Virus record (IMG/VR): IMGVR_UViG_3300010158_000028
Location: 97,183 to 161,182 of that record
Origin: a virus
Direction: 5' to 3' (one strand)
DNA length: 64,000 bases
The notes beneath the pieces are model-generated. The model ran no database searches. It saw only the letters and a list, made by a program, of their open reading frames with translations, and was not told the DNA's origin. Below are positions 56,167 to 62,679 of the stretch, in pieces; position 1 is the first letter of the stretch; the number at the start of each line of letters is the position of its first letter. The translations under genes and the position numbers were made by a program.

Positions 56167-56720
56167 AATTTTATCTCCTTTGTTAAATCATTCAAATCAC
56201 TCTGCTTCTTATAAAAAATGTGTCTACCTATCTTTGTAGTCTTAGGTAAGTTCCAACCTGGATTTACATAATCTGCATGATAGTATGTTGCACCTTCAGT
56301 CACATCATCTATAAATTCATAATTCATTAATACTCTTACTGCTATTTCACGTATACTATTATACAATAAAGTATCTCTAATTGTCAATGCTTTATTTAAG
56401 TTTGCCTGTTCACAAACCCATGAAAATTGGCATACGTTATTTGATTTCTGGTGAACTACACTACAAATTGTTGGTGCATATTTACCAGATGCTACACGAT
56501 TCAAAGTTACAAGTGCTACTGCTACCTTACCAACATCCGGTTCATGTCCCGCTTCAAAGTAAATATTCTCTGCTAAACAATCAACTTGTTTTTTAACAGG
56601 ATCAGTTAAACTTTTATATGAGACATTGATCGGTAAGAAATAAGTATTTGGCACATTAACTGATAATACAACAACAGAAAATGCCACACAGATACCCATT
56701 ATGGTTAATGGTATTCGCAT
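56163..56720 (-). CDS. SleB-like cell wall hydrolase
   Basis: 185 residues. An N-terminal hydrophobic segment (about 4-22) is a signal peptide or anchor. The catalytic domain from 44 is Hydrolase_2 (SleB-type): 'QVDCLAENIYFEAGHEPDVGKVAVALVTLNRV', in part, with Glu56 as predicted catalytic residue, 'CSVVHQKSNNVCQFSWVC' and 'GATYYHADYVNPGW'. It would cleave peptidoglycan in the periplasm, likely as a SAR-type or Sec-exported endolysin. Its start lies 20 bases past the tmRNA coding half. Confidence 0.88.
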   Translation of the reverse strand: MRIPLTIMGICVAFSVVVLSVNVPNTYFLPINVSYKSLTDPVKKQVDCLAENIYFEAGHEPDVGKVAVALVTLNRVASGKYAPTICSVVHQKSNNVCQFSWVCEQANLNKALTIRDTLLYNSIREIAVRVLMNYEFIDDVTEGATYYHADYVNPGWNLPKTTKIGRHIFYKKQSDLNDLTKEIKL

Positions 56721-56740
56721 TGTTCTCTCCCTATGATTGT

Positions 56741-56905
56741 GATGGGTTATTCTGTTACGAGGAAACCCATCGAAACCCTAAGTAGCCGTTAGGCTGCTAA
56801 TTGATAAACGCTTTCGTTTGCATTTAAAGATTTTACTTTTAACGACTATCTGTGTCGTGTTGTCTGTTTCGTTACTCATTGTCCTGTCGAAACTAAATCC
56901 GGCCC
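56741..56905 (-). ncRNA. ssrA: tmRNA, coding half of a permuted two-piece gene
   Basis: Read on the minus strand. The mature 5' end is at 56905. 56905-56899 (GGGCCGG) is the 5' acceptor strand; it pairs over 7 bp with CCGGUCC at 57447-57441, including G3-U70, the alanine identity pair. AUUUAGUUUCGA follows as the D-like region. P2 strand CAGGACA (56886-56880) pairs with UGUUCUG of the acceptor half. A hairpin ACGAC/GUCGU comes next. The tag frame starts at GCA 56821: ANESVYQLAA, stop TAA at 56791-56789. A P5-like helix surrounds the stop and an 8-bp hairpin (GAUGGGUU/AACCCAUC, 56771-56741) is near the 3' end. Exact 3' end is inferred. Confidence 0.93.
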
Positions 56906-56906
56906 A

Positions 56907-57365
56907 TCATAAAGACACATGAGGATTAACTTTATTCATAACTGAACGTAATCTACCTCTAGTCCAATTTTCAGGATGATTATCCAAAGAAAATTGTCCT
57001 TCTTTTTCACCATTGTTAAACCAAAATCTTTTTGCTCTAACTTTTCTACCATCAACATCAGGTGCATATAATGATTTTCTTTTCCAAAAAGGAATTCCAT
57101 CATCATAACTTCCAACACCCCATTGTTTCATGTTGGATTTTCTAGCACCTTTTCTTCCTGCGATACTCAATAGTTCTTTGACTAATTCTTCTTTGGACAT
57201 TAACCCTGCTAATCCTTGCCAAGCCAAATAATCTTCATGTAATCCATGTTTTTCCCACAATTCTTTATGTGCTAAAGCGTGTTCCTCAACAGTTAATTCC
57301 ACTAAATTGTCTTTACTATCAGTACCGCCCATATGTTTAGGTATTATATGGTGTTTGTGTTTCAT
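56907..57365 (-). CDS. HNH homing-type endonuclease in the tmRNA intervening segment
   Basis: 152 residues. 'HKHHIIPKHMGGTDSKDNLVELTVEEHALAHKE' (in part) has the HNH layout: His-His pair, Asn and the following His residues at 5-33. A middle 'AGRKGARKSNMKQWG' resembles a NUMOD3-type DNA-binding motif, and the end has 'WFNNGEKEGQF', common in phage HNH homing enzymes. Expected to cut double-stranded DNA. The stop TGA (56909-56907) is one base before the tmRNA coding half, so the gene fills the intervening segment of a permuted tmRNA. It is regulated by tandem late promoters inside an inverted repeat just upstream. Confidence 0.9.
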   Translation of the reverse strand: MKHKHHIIPKHMGGTDSKDNLVELTVEEHALAHKELWEKHGLHEDYLAWQGLAGLMSKEELVKELLSIAGRKGARKSNMKQWGVGSYDDGIPFWKRKSLYAPDVDGRKVRAKRFWFNNGEKEGQFSLDNHPENWTRGRLRSVMNKVNPHVSL

Positions 57366-57375
57366 TTGTTTTCTC

Positions 57376-57416
57376 CTGTCGATTGTTACTTATTTATAAT
57401 TATTTATAATCGACAG
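57376..57416 (-). promoter_or_regulatory. Inverted repeat masking the HNH ribosome-binding site
   Basis: CTGTCGATT and AATCGACAG (57416-57408 and 57384-57376, minus strand) are a perfect 9-bp inverted repeat with a 23-base loop. The right arm runs into the ribosome-binding site (AGGAG, then ATG 57365). Read-through RNA would fold and hide it. RNA started from the two late promoters inside the repeat would lack the left arm and stay open. Confidence 0.75.
57391..57408 (-). promoter_or_regulatory. Two tandem perfect late promoters (TATAAATA x2)
   Basis: TATAAATA occurs at 57408-57401 and again at 57398-57391 on the minus strand, 26 and more bases before the HNH start. They lie inside the inverted repeat described separately, and inside the intervening segment between the two tmRNA halves. 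Confidence 0.8.
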
Positions 57417-57436
57417 AGATTTAACATATGCCCTTA

Positions 57437-57510
57437 TGGTGGACCGGGGGGGATTCGCACCCCCGTCCAGAACACCTTTTACTTCACTTCATACAACAAT
57501 TCTATTAAAT
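57437..57510 (-). ncRNA. ssrA: tmRNA, acceptor half of a permuted two-piece gene
   Basis: Minus strand; the CCA end is encoded at 57439-57437, discriminator A at 57440, 3' acceptor strand CCGGUCC at 57447-57441. The T-arm is GGGGG-UGCGAAU-CCCCC (57464-57448). P2 strand UGUUCUG (57474-57468) pairs with the coding half. UGUUGU (57498-57493) can pair with ACAACA of the coding half (56863-56858) as P3. The 5' end is not defined by sequence; it must lie after the outer-membrane gene's stop at 57517. Lies before the coding half in transcription order, which is the signature of permuted tmRNA. Confidence 0.92.
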
Positions 57511-57516
57511 ATCCTA

Positions 57517-57966
57517 TTAGAAGGATACTTTAACACCTGCACCGATTGAATTACCATCAAATGACGATACACGACTTTGACCAATCTGATAACGATAATC
57601 AACTGTTGCGGCAACATTCTTAACAATAGGATAAGATAAACCAACACCACCTGTTACAGCATATCCATCTTTACCAGTTTGATTATCAAGCATTGCGGCA
57701 CCAGCTTTAACTGAAACTTGAACTGGACCAACTTTGGCAACATCATAAGCACTAACTAAACTATAACGATCCTGATTGTTTTTGCCTTTAGTAAACTGGT
57801 CATAACCTAAAGTAGCAGTAACACTACCAAATTTTTGACCAACGGTAATACCTTGACTATTACGATCTGTACCACTATAATCTTTAGTTACATTAACACC
57901 TACTTCTACGCTTTGTGCTGAACCAATAACTGCCATCAATGAAACTGCTAGAATAGACTTCTTCAT
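57517..57966 (-). CDS. Secreted outer-membrane beta-barrel protein
   Basis: 149 residues. Signal peptide 'MKKSILAVSLMAVIGSAQS' (19 residues), then alternating-polarity strands ('ATLGYDQFTKGKN', 'DRYSLVSAYDVAKVGP', 'YAVTGGVGLSYPIV', 'AATVDYRYQIGQS'). It ends in Phe ('GAGVKVSF'), the C-terminal signature read by the BAM machinery. An eight-stranded barrel is likely. Could change the host surface or block superinfection, like Lom-type proteins. It ends 7 bases before the tmRNA acceptor half region and has a strong ribosome-binding site (GAGGAG). Its direct role is not known. Confidence 0.85.
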   Translation of the reverse strand: MKKSILAVSLMAVIGSAQSVEVGVNVTKDYSGTDRNSQGITVGQKFGSVTATLGYDQFTKGKNNQDRYSLVSAYDVAKVGPVQVSVKAGAAMLDNQTGKDGYAVTGGVGLSYPIVKNVAATVDYRYQIGQSRVSSFDGNSIGAGVKVSF

Positions 57967-58029
57967 AATAACTCCTCTTTGTTTTGTTTAACTACCTTTA
58001 ATACAGTCAAAAAATGAAATGACTTTATG

Positions 58030-58037
58030 TATTTATT
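58030..58037 (-). promoter_or_regulatory. Possible late promoter variant (AATAAATA)
   Basis: One mismatch from TATAAATA, 64 bases before the outer-membrane gene. If active it would transcribe that gene and the tmRNA acceptor half. Confidence 0.35.
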
Positions 58038-58042
58038 ATACA

Positions 58043-58723
58043 TCATACTTCATTACATGTCAAGTAATACTTTTTGACATATTCCTCTAGTTTTTCCTTA
58101 TAATCATCAGGTTTTTTGATGAATACTTGGGCAAACCCCGTTTCACAGGCAATCATTACCACTATTTGTTCCACTTTCTTGCCTGTTATCTCTTCAAACA
58201 TAATCGCATATGCGGTACATTGAAGAAAATAATTTTCAATCCAATCTTCTCTTTTTTCTCTAGTAGATGTCTTATAATCTATAATTGATAACTTACCATC
58301 ATACTCTGCAATACAATCTACACGACCAGCAACCTTTAAATGATTACTAAACAATGGTTGTTCTATTGCATATACATTATTAACTTTATCTGTTATAATA
58401 GGTTTTACCTGCAAAAATAATTCTTTTATATGCGGCATTAACTTCATCATATAAAATGAATTAACTTTACCATTCAACAAATCTTCACATACAGTATGCA
58501 TTGCAGTACCACGTGATGCTGCCTGATGTGTTATTTTATTTGCTTGTTCTTCACCTACTCTATTACGCCATTCCTTTAATGCTTCTTTATTACCAAAATG
58601 TGATAACACAGTAGTGATAGATGCATATTTACCTTTAGGTGTTGTATAATATCTACCACTAGATAATGTCTCTGATTCCAATTCAAAATCTAATTCTGGC
58701 AACTTAACAAAACTAAAACTCAT
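58043..58723 (-). CDS. PD-(D/E)XK exonuclease, RecB/Cas4-like
   Basis: 226 residues. Nuclease residues in order: His76 ('RGTAMH'), Glu121, Asp136 ('GRVDCIAE'), Asp149 and Lys151 ('IIDYKTS'). This layout is that of Cas4/AddB/RecB-type exonucleases; relatives are often found in T4-like phages. It likely degrades or processes DNA in replication or recombination. No iron-sulfur cysteines are evident. Overlaps the next gene upstream by four bases (ATGA). Confidence 0.82.
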   Translation of the reverse strand: MSFSFVKLPELDFELESETLSSGRYYTTPKGKYASITTVLSHFGNKEALKEWRNRVGEEQANKITHQAASRGTAMHTVCEDLLNGKVNSFYMMKLMPHIKELFLQVKPIITDKVNNVYAIEQPLFSNHLKVAGRVDCIAEYDGKLSIIDYKTSTREKREDWIENYFLQCTAYAIMFEEITGKKVEQIVVMIACETGFAQVFIKKPDDYKEKLEEYVKKYYLTCNEV

Positions 58724-59043
58724 GCAACTCCGATTCGTTTAGTGATTCTATCCACATGCTCTTTAACAATTCTATCAGTCTTTACTTTCTGAATTGATTT
58801 TTTACCATGGCGTTCACCTACTGCACTATTAGGATGTGCTTCTGCAACTTTAGATAATACTTCTTTAAAACCATCTGGTACTCTATTTGCTTTTGATACT
58901 GATACACCAGATACAATCATTGGTGCAGAAATAATCGTTTGAATATGAGGATTTAGATTTAGATATTCTTCTCTTTCTGATATCTTCATAAATGTTTCAA
59001 ACTCTTCACCCGTTACAGTATCTAAAAAATTATATGTTGGCAT
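58720..59043 (-). CDS. Conserved phage protein (107 aa)
   Basis: 107 residues. 'MPTYNFLDTVTGEEFETFM' resembles an FmdB-like zinc-ribbon start, but no cysteines are present, so the metal site is lost or never existed. The rest ('VPDGFKEVLSKVAEAHPNSA', then basic 'HVDRITKRIGVA') is a segment I recall from relatives in aquatic T4-like phages. Overlaps the exonuclease by four bases. Function unknown. Confidence 0.65.
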   Translation of the reverse strand: MPTYNFLDTVTGEEFETFMKISEREEYLNLNPHIQTIISAPMIVSGVSVSKANRVPDGFKEVLSKVAEAHPNSAVGERHGKKSIQKVKTDRIVKEHVDRITKRIGVA

Positions 59044-59581
59044 TAAACCACTCCGGTACGTTTCTATTTTTCCACTTTGCTAAGTGTGTCTTGTTCTTTA
59101 TATAGTAATTGCGATATGAACTAATAGAATCGTTTTCAACTTTAACATCATCAGGCATTGCAGGTGTAGGTTCAGACCATTTACCTGATGGAATATTCTC
59201 TGGAAACCTATTTTTAAGAGTCTGCATTAATCCACTAGATTCAACTTTATGAATTTTACCATAACGATAAGTGTATTCAATACAAAGCATCTCAAGTAAC
59301 TCTGCAAGCCAAATGTAATTAGGAATAGATTGTCTTACCCAAATAGCGGAAGGATGATTAAGGTGAGTAGCACTATAAAGAATACTCTCACGTTGGTCAG
59401 GTAAAACATACCTTGTTTGTTTTCTACCAGTTTTAGATGCACCAACAGATTGAGTGCCGTCAAGATAACGATGGGCAGTAGAAAGTAATTGAGCATATTC
59501 TAAAACCATTTTGGTTACATGACGATCCACATGAAATTTGGCACATTCTTGTGGGATATTTGACAAATAAAATATGTTCAC
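59030..59581 (-). CDS. Conserved phage protein (183 aa)
   Basis: 183 residues, starting 'MNIFYLSNIPQECAKFHVDRHVTKMVLEYAQLLSTAHRYL' (in part). This histidine-containing N-terminus recurs in many phages. A helical region and a 'NHPSAIWVRQSIPNYIWLAELL' segment follow. The conserved His/Asp residues hint at a catalytic or metal role, but no function is established to my knowledge. Overlaps both neighbours. Confidence 0.7.
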   Translation of the reverse strand: MNIFYLSNIPQECAKFHVDRHVTKMVLEYAQLLSTAHRYLDGTQSVGASKTGRKQTRYVLPDQRESILYSATHLNHPSAIWVRQSIPNYIWLAELLEMLCIEYTYRYGKIHKVESSGLMQTLKNRFPENIPSGKWSEPTPAMPDDVKVENDSISSYRNYYIKNKTHLAKWKNRNVPEWFNANI

Positions 59582-59844
59582 GATAATTTTTTCTTCATAA
59601 CATTATTTAATCCATCAAAATTATATCTTTTATAGGTAATTGTATTTGGTTGGTCTAATACTGATAATACAATATCATCTTTAATCATATCAACTACACT
59701 AAGATATGGCCAACGAGATTGAAATGGACACAAATCACGCCATCGTTTGTTTACCATATAGTATTTGAATTCTTCTAAATCTTTTTGACTTTTAGCATCA
59801 AATACACGCTTGCGCTCATTAATTTCAGTAATCTTATTATACAT
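59578..59844 (-). CDS. Hypothetical protein (88 aa)
   Basis: 88 residues, start 'MYNKITEINERKRVFDAKSQ', with 'PFQSRWPYLSVVDMIKDDIV' in the middle. Basic with aromatic residues. ATGA overlap with the next gene. Not recognised. Confidence 0.55.
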   Translation of the reverse strand: MYNKITEINERKRVFDAKSQKDLEEFKYYMVNKRWRDLCPFQSRWPYLSVVDMIKDDIVLSVLDQPNTITYKRYNFDGLNNVMKKKLS

Positions 59845-59864
59845 TTTTTATTTCATCTAAAATA

Positions 59865-59881
59865 GGGAGAACTAGTCTCCC
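59865..59881 (-). terminator. Hairpin after the 110-aa gene
   Basis: GGGAGA/TCTCCC, six base pairs with a five-base loop (CTAGT on the minus strand), followed by TATTTTAG. It is placed right after the stop of the 110-residue gene. A weak intrinsic terminator or RNA-stability hairpin. Confidence 0.5.
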
Positions 59882-59891
59882 ATTGTTGATA

Positions 59892-60224
59892 TTAAGCAAC
59901 TTGTTCAGTTACTTGTTGGTTTACTTCTTCAGCAGTCAAATCTTTTAGATTAGCAACTTTAGATTTTGTACCACCGATAAGACCAACTTGTTTTAGATAT
60001 GCCTGAACTACTTCAGGATTCACGATTTGATATGCAACTGCTTTGCGACCATCTTTAATAGTCTTAATAACTGCATTAGCAAACAACTTACAATCTAACA
60101 AATAGTTGGAAATTCGGTACATATGAATTTGATTGCCCAACAAATCATTTAATTGTGTTTTGGTAAATACTTCACCAGTTTGCATCACCAACAAAAACTT
60201 CTGATAACCATTTGCTTTTTTCAT
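59892..60224 (-). CDS. Hypothetical protein, possible winged helix (110 aa)
   Basis: 110 residues. 'GYQKFLLVMQTGEVFTKTQLNDLLG' then 'HMYRISNYLLDCKLFANAVI' and 'IKDGRKAVAYQIVN' read like a small winged helix-turn-helix (helix, helix, wing). A DNA-binding or regulatory role is therefore possible. Polar tail 'TAEEVNQQVTEQVA'. No family assignment. Confidence 0.55.
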   Translation of the reverse strand: MKKANGYQKFLLVMQTGEVFTKTQLNDLLGNQIHMYRISNYLLDCKLFANAVIKTIKDGRKAVAYQIVNPEVVQAYLKQVGLIGGTKSKVANLKDLTAEEVNQQVTEQVA

Positions 60225-60297
60225 AATAAACTCCTATCAAATTAAAAATAACTACACTGTTCAAACATTATACTACACCTACACCAAATGTCAAGCA

Positions 60298-60636
60298 TTA
60301 TCGCCTCATGTTTGCCTGATCTTTAGCATCTTCTTTACTAAAAATTGGTACCGCATTAGATTTATGTAAAGTACCGATGCCTAGCATTTTATCACCAGTA
60401 TAAAACTTATCGGCTTTGCGAATACAAGCATCACCAGTGAAAGGTAAACTCTTATATACTGGTGTCTCACGCCGAAATGGCTCCGGTTGTTTTAAAGGCA
60501 TTACAGATTTAATATTCTTTTTACCAGAAAAACTTGAACTAGTATTTTTAACACTAGTCAACCACTCTTGATATTGTGCCACAACTTTTTTAGGCTTGCG
60601 TCTTTTCTTAGACTTTTGGTTCAAATGTAAAATCAT
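60298..60636 (-). CDS. Conserved phage protein (112 aa)
   Basis: 112 residues, basic and low-complexity N-terminus ('KSKKRRKPKKVV'). The C-terminal part 'DKMLGIGTLHKSNAVPIFSKEDAKDQANMRR' carries the 'MHKSNxVPxF...MRR' type motif that I recall from many phage proteins of unknown role. The 74-base gap before the next gene shows nothing. Confidence 0.62.
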   Translation of the reverse strand: MILHLNQKSKKRRKPKKVVAQYQEWLTSVKNTSSSFSGKKNIKSVMPLKQPEPFRRETPVYKSLPFTGDACIRKADKFYTGDKMLGIGTLHKSNAVPIFSKEDAKDQANMRR

Positions 60637-60724
60637 AATGTATCCTTTCTCATTTCAAATACCATTATATCATGATTGGTATCAAATGTCAAGCTATAAA
60701 AAATAACCCTTATAAAACAGTCAC

Positions 60725-60883
60725 TTATCCTTTGAGTAAAACTTGACTATTTCCTTGATTATTTTCAGATAACTGGCGCTTTAATCTGTCTAATTCCATT
60801 GAGATTATCTCAGTTTCCCTATGAGTATATGTTAATTGTACCTGAAGTAATCTAATTCTTTCTTGTATCTCTTCAGTAGTCAT
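60725..60883 (-). CDS. Small helical protein (52 aa)
   Basis: 52 residues, 'MTTEEIQERIRLLQVQLTYT...', an almost continuous helix with heptad-like leucines. Its start overlaps the end of the next small gene by 11 bases. Not recognised; kept for packing and composition. Confidence 0.5.
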   Translation of the reverse strand: MTTEEIQERIRLLQVQLTYTHRETEIISMELDRLKRQLSENNQGNSQVLLKG

Positions 60884-61025
60884 TATTCTTTTCCTGTTTT
60901 AATAACCGATATGCGGTTTTGTCTTTATGTTTTTTTCTGAACTGTTTGAAAGTATCTTTACCATCTTCATGTTTACGCATTTTAGATTTGTTCAACTTCT
61001 CAAACTTCTTACCACCTGCTATCAT
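60873..61025 (-). CDS. Small basic protein (50 aa)
   Basis: 50 residues, 'MIAGGKKFEKLNKSKMRKHE...', one third Lys/Arg. Starts in an ATGA overlap with the epimerase stop, which supports it as a real gene. Possible nucleic-acid binder; function unknown. Confidence 0.5.
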   Translation of the reverse strand: MIAGGKKFEKLNKSKMRKHEDGKDTFKQFRKKHKDKTAYRLLKQEKNNDY

Positions 61026-61990
61026 ATTACTTCCTCTTCCCTTTTACAAATATGCCAATAAAATGCCGTATTAATAATTGATTCAATATCGTGCTTAGGA
61101 TTAAAAATCTGTTTTTGTTTTGCTAATGAACTATCAGCAATAAGAATATCTGGATCACCAGAACGTCTTTTACCAAATGTATATTTAACATTAACTCCAC
61201 ATTTTTTAATATACTCAATGATTTCTAATACTGAATATCCTGTTCCATTACCTAAATTTAATATAAATGATTTATTGTCAATGTATGATGATGCAGTCAC
61301 ATGAGCATCTGCTACATCTGATACATGAACATAATCTCTAACACACGTTCCATCTTTTGTATTATAATCATCTCCATATACGATAACATTATTTAGATTT
61401 TCTAGAATGTTAGGTATCAAATGTGTTTCTGGTTTATGGTTTTCACCCATTTCACCATCAGGATCAGCACCCGCAAGATTAAAGTATCTGAATATACCAT
61501 ATTTCATTCCAGAATCTTTAATCATCTGTTCACATGCCAATTTAGTATTACCATAAACAGAATTATTATTAGTAAGTGGATGATGTTCATGTATCATATA
61601 TTTGTTCCACGAACCAAGAAGTTTTGGTTCATATACTGCAGCAGTAGAACTGAATATAATCTTATTGGTATTAGATGATTCCATACGTCTTAATAAGTTT
61701 GCAGTGCCAGCAACATTATTATACCAAAACTCAGTTGGATGTTTCATTGATTCACCAACTTCAATTCTACCCGCAAGATGAAATACAGTATCAAATTGAT
61801 ATGAATCAAATAATGTAAATAAATCATTGTTATCGCATATGTTACCATGACACCAATAATCGTAATACCTATGTGCTGGTGGCACTAAATCAAATATAAC
61901 AACATGCCATCCTGCTTTCTTAAGTGCTTTACTTAAATGACTACCCAAATACCCGGCGCCACCTGTAATAAGCGCTCTTTTACTTTCCAT
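61022..61990 (-). CDS. galE: UDP-glucose 4-epimerase-like enzyme (GalE family)
   Basis: 322 residues, a typical GalE length. Rossmann NAD-binding 'TGGAGYLGSH' (GxxGxxG at residues 10-16), catalytic Ser115/116 ('IIFSSTAAVY'), Tyr146 and Lys150 ('YGNTK'). The 'RYFNLAGADPDGEMGE' segment (about 168) is characteristic of GalE. It would interconvert UDP-hexoses such as UDP-glucose and UDP-galactose in the cytoplasm. The start overlaps the glycosyltransferase end by 58 bases. Substrate among UDP-sugars not fixed by sequence. Confidence 0.88.
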   Translation of the reverse strand: MESKRALITGGAGYLGSHLSKALKKAGWHVVIFDLVPPAHRYYDYWCHGNICDNNDLFTLFDSYQFDTVFHLAGRIEVGESMKHPTEFWYNNVAGTANLLRRMESSNTNKIIFSSTAAVYEPKLLGSWNKYMIHEHHPLTNNNSVYGNTKLACEQMIKDSGMKYGIFRYFNLAGADPDGEMGENHKPETHLIPNILENLNNVIVYGDDYNTKDGTCVRDYVHVSDVADAHVTASSYIDNKSFILNLGNGTGYSVLEIIEYIKKCGVNVKYTFGKRRSGDPDILIADSSLAKQKQIFNPKHDIESIINTAFYWHICKREEEVI

Positions 61991-62679
61991 GGAAACTCAC
62001 CTTTATACTTTTCATTTTGTATACTATTACCCTTATCAAAAAAATCTTGTGTTACTGAATTAGGATTACCATCTAATCTATAACTCATTGTATGTTCATT
62101 ATTACATTCATACTTTGGGAAGTGATGTTTCAATGCACTAAAAAACTTTCTATCTGCACCCCATTGACCATACCATGCATGTCCAACTTTAACAGCAACA
62201 TCTCTACGAATGGCAAAACTAGATGTATCAATATGATTTACATTATCATCAAAATACACTGGCCATTTACCTAATGATTCACAATTATCTTCACACAAAT
62301 AGTTGCCATCTTTATCATAGATTTTTCTTAGTGAATATGCCCAATCATTACCTTCATTCAAAACATCAACTAATGATTGAACATGATTAGGTTCAAACCA
62401 GTTATCTTCATCTAGATAACAGATAACATCTGCATTAACTAAAAATGAACATGCGGCATAGACACGGTGTCCATACCAACCTTGTCCTACGTTATCTTCT
62501 AATACAACAAACTTAGTGGTAGAACTCTCAATACACGTATCAAATACATTTTTTCTATGTGCATATCCATCTACAAAAATGTAATGGACAATATCTTTAT
62601 AAGATTGATTTTCTATAGATTCAACACATTGTTTAAGATGTGCGGAACCAATTGTTGGAGTAACTACTGCAACTTTCAT
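61933..62679 (-). CDS. Family 2-type glycosyltransferase
   Basis: 248 residues. GT-A fold: 'MKVAVVTPTIGSAHLKQCVESIENQSY' (in part) is the nucleotide-sugar binding strand. 'VICYLDEDNWFEPNHV' holds the metal-binding DxD-like motif (Asp90-Glu91-Asp92). 'WYGQWGADRKFFSALKHHFP' is a typical acceptor region. It would move a sugar from an NDP-sugar to DNA, lipopolysaccharide or a virion protein; the sequence does not decide which. Clustered with the epimerase and a cytidylyltransferase. Confidence 0.78.
   Translation of the reverse strand: MKVAVVTPTIGSAHLKQCVESIENQSYKDIVHYIFVDGYAHRKNVFDTCIESSTTKFVVLEDNVGQGWYGHRVYAACSFLVNADVICYLDEDNWFEPNHVQSLVDVLNEGNDWAYSLRKIYDKDGNYLCEDNCESLGKWPVYFDDNVNHIDTSSFAIRRDVAVKVGHAWYGQWGADRKFFSALKHHFPKYECNNEHTMSYRLDGNPNSVTQDFFDKGNSIQNEKYKGEFPWKVKERLLQVAPGIWVVI

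Noticed and set aside
57437-57482. T-arm and CCA at this place taken as a tRNA gene
   Set aside because: No D-arm or anticodon arm precedes it in the minus-strand direction. Its acceptor strand pairs with a partner 0.5 kb downstream, so it is the tmRNA acceptor half.
56741-57510. Group I intron or ordinary intron in the tmRNA, with HNH as intron-encoded enzyme
   Set aside because: The acceptor half lies before the coding half, so excision and ligation would not rebuild a linear tmRNA in normal order. Permutation explains it directly. I also saw no room for an intron core, since HNH fills the segment.
57333-57533. Plus-strand reading frame with a 'GGIRTP' segment
   Set aside because: It is an antisense reading of the T-arm and HNH start; such GGIRTP peptides are a well-known artefact of RNA genes.
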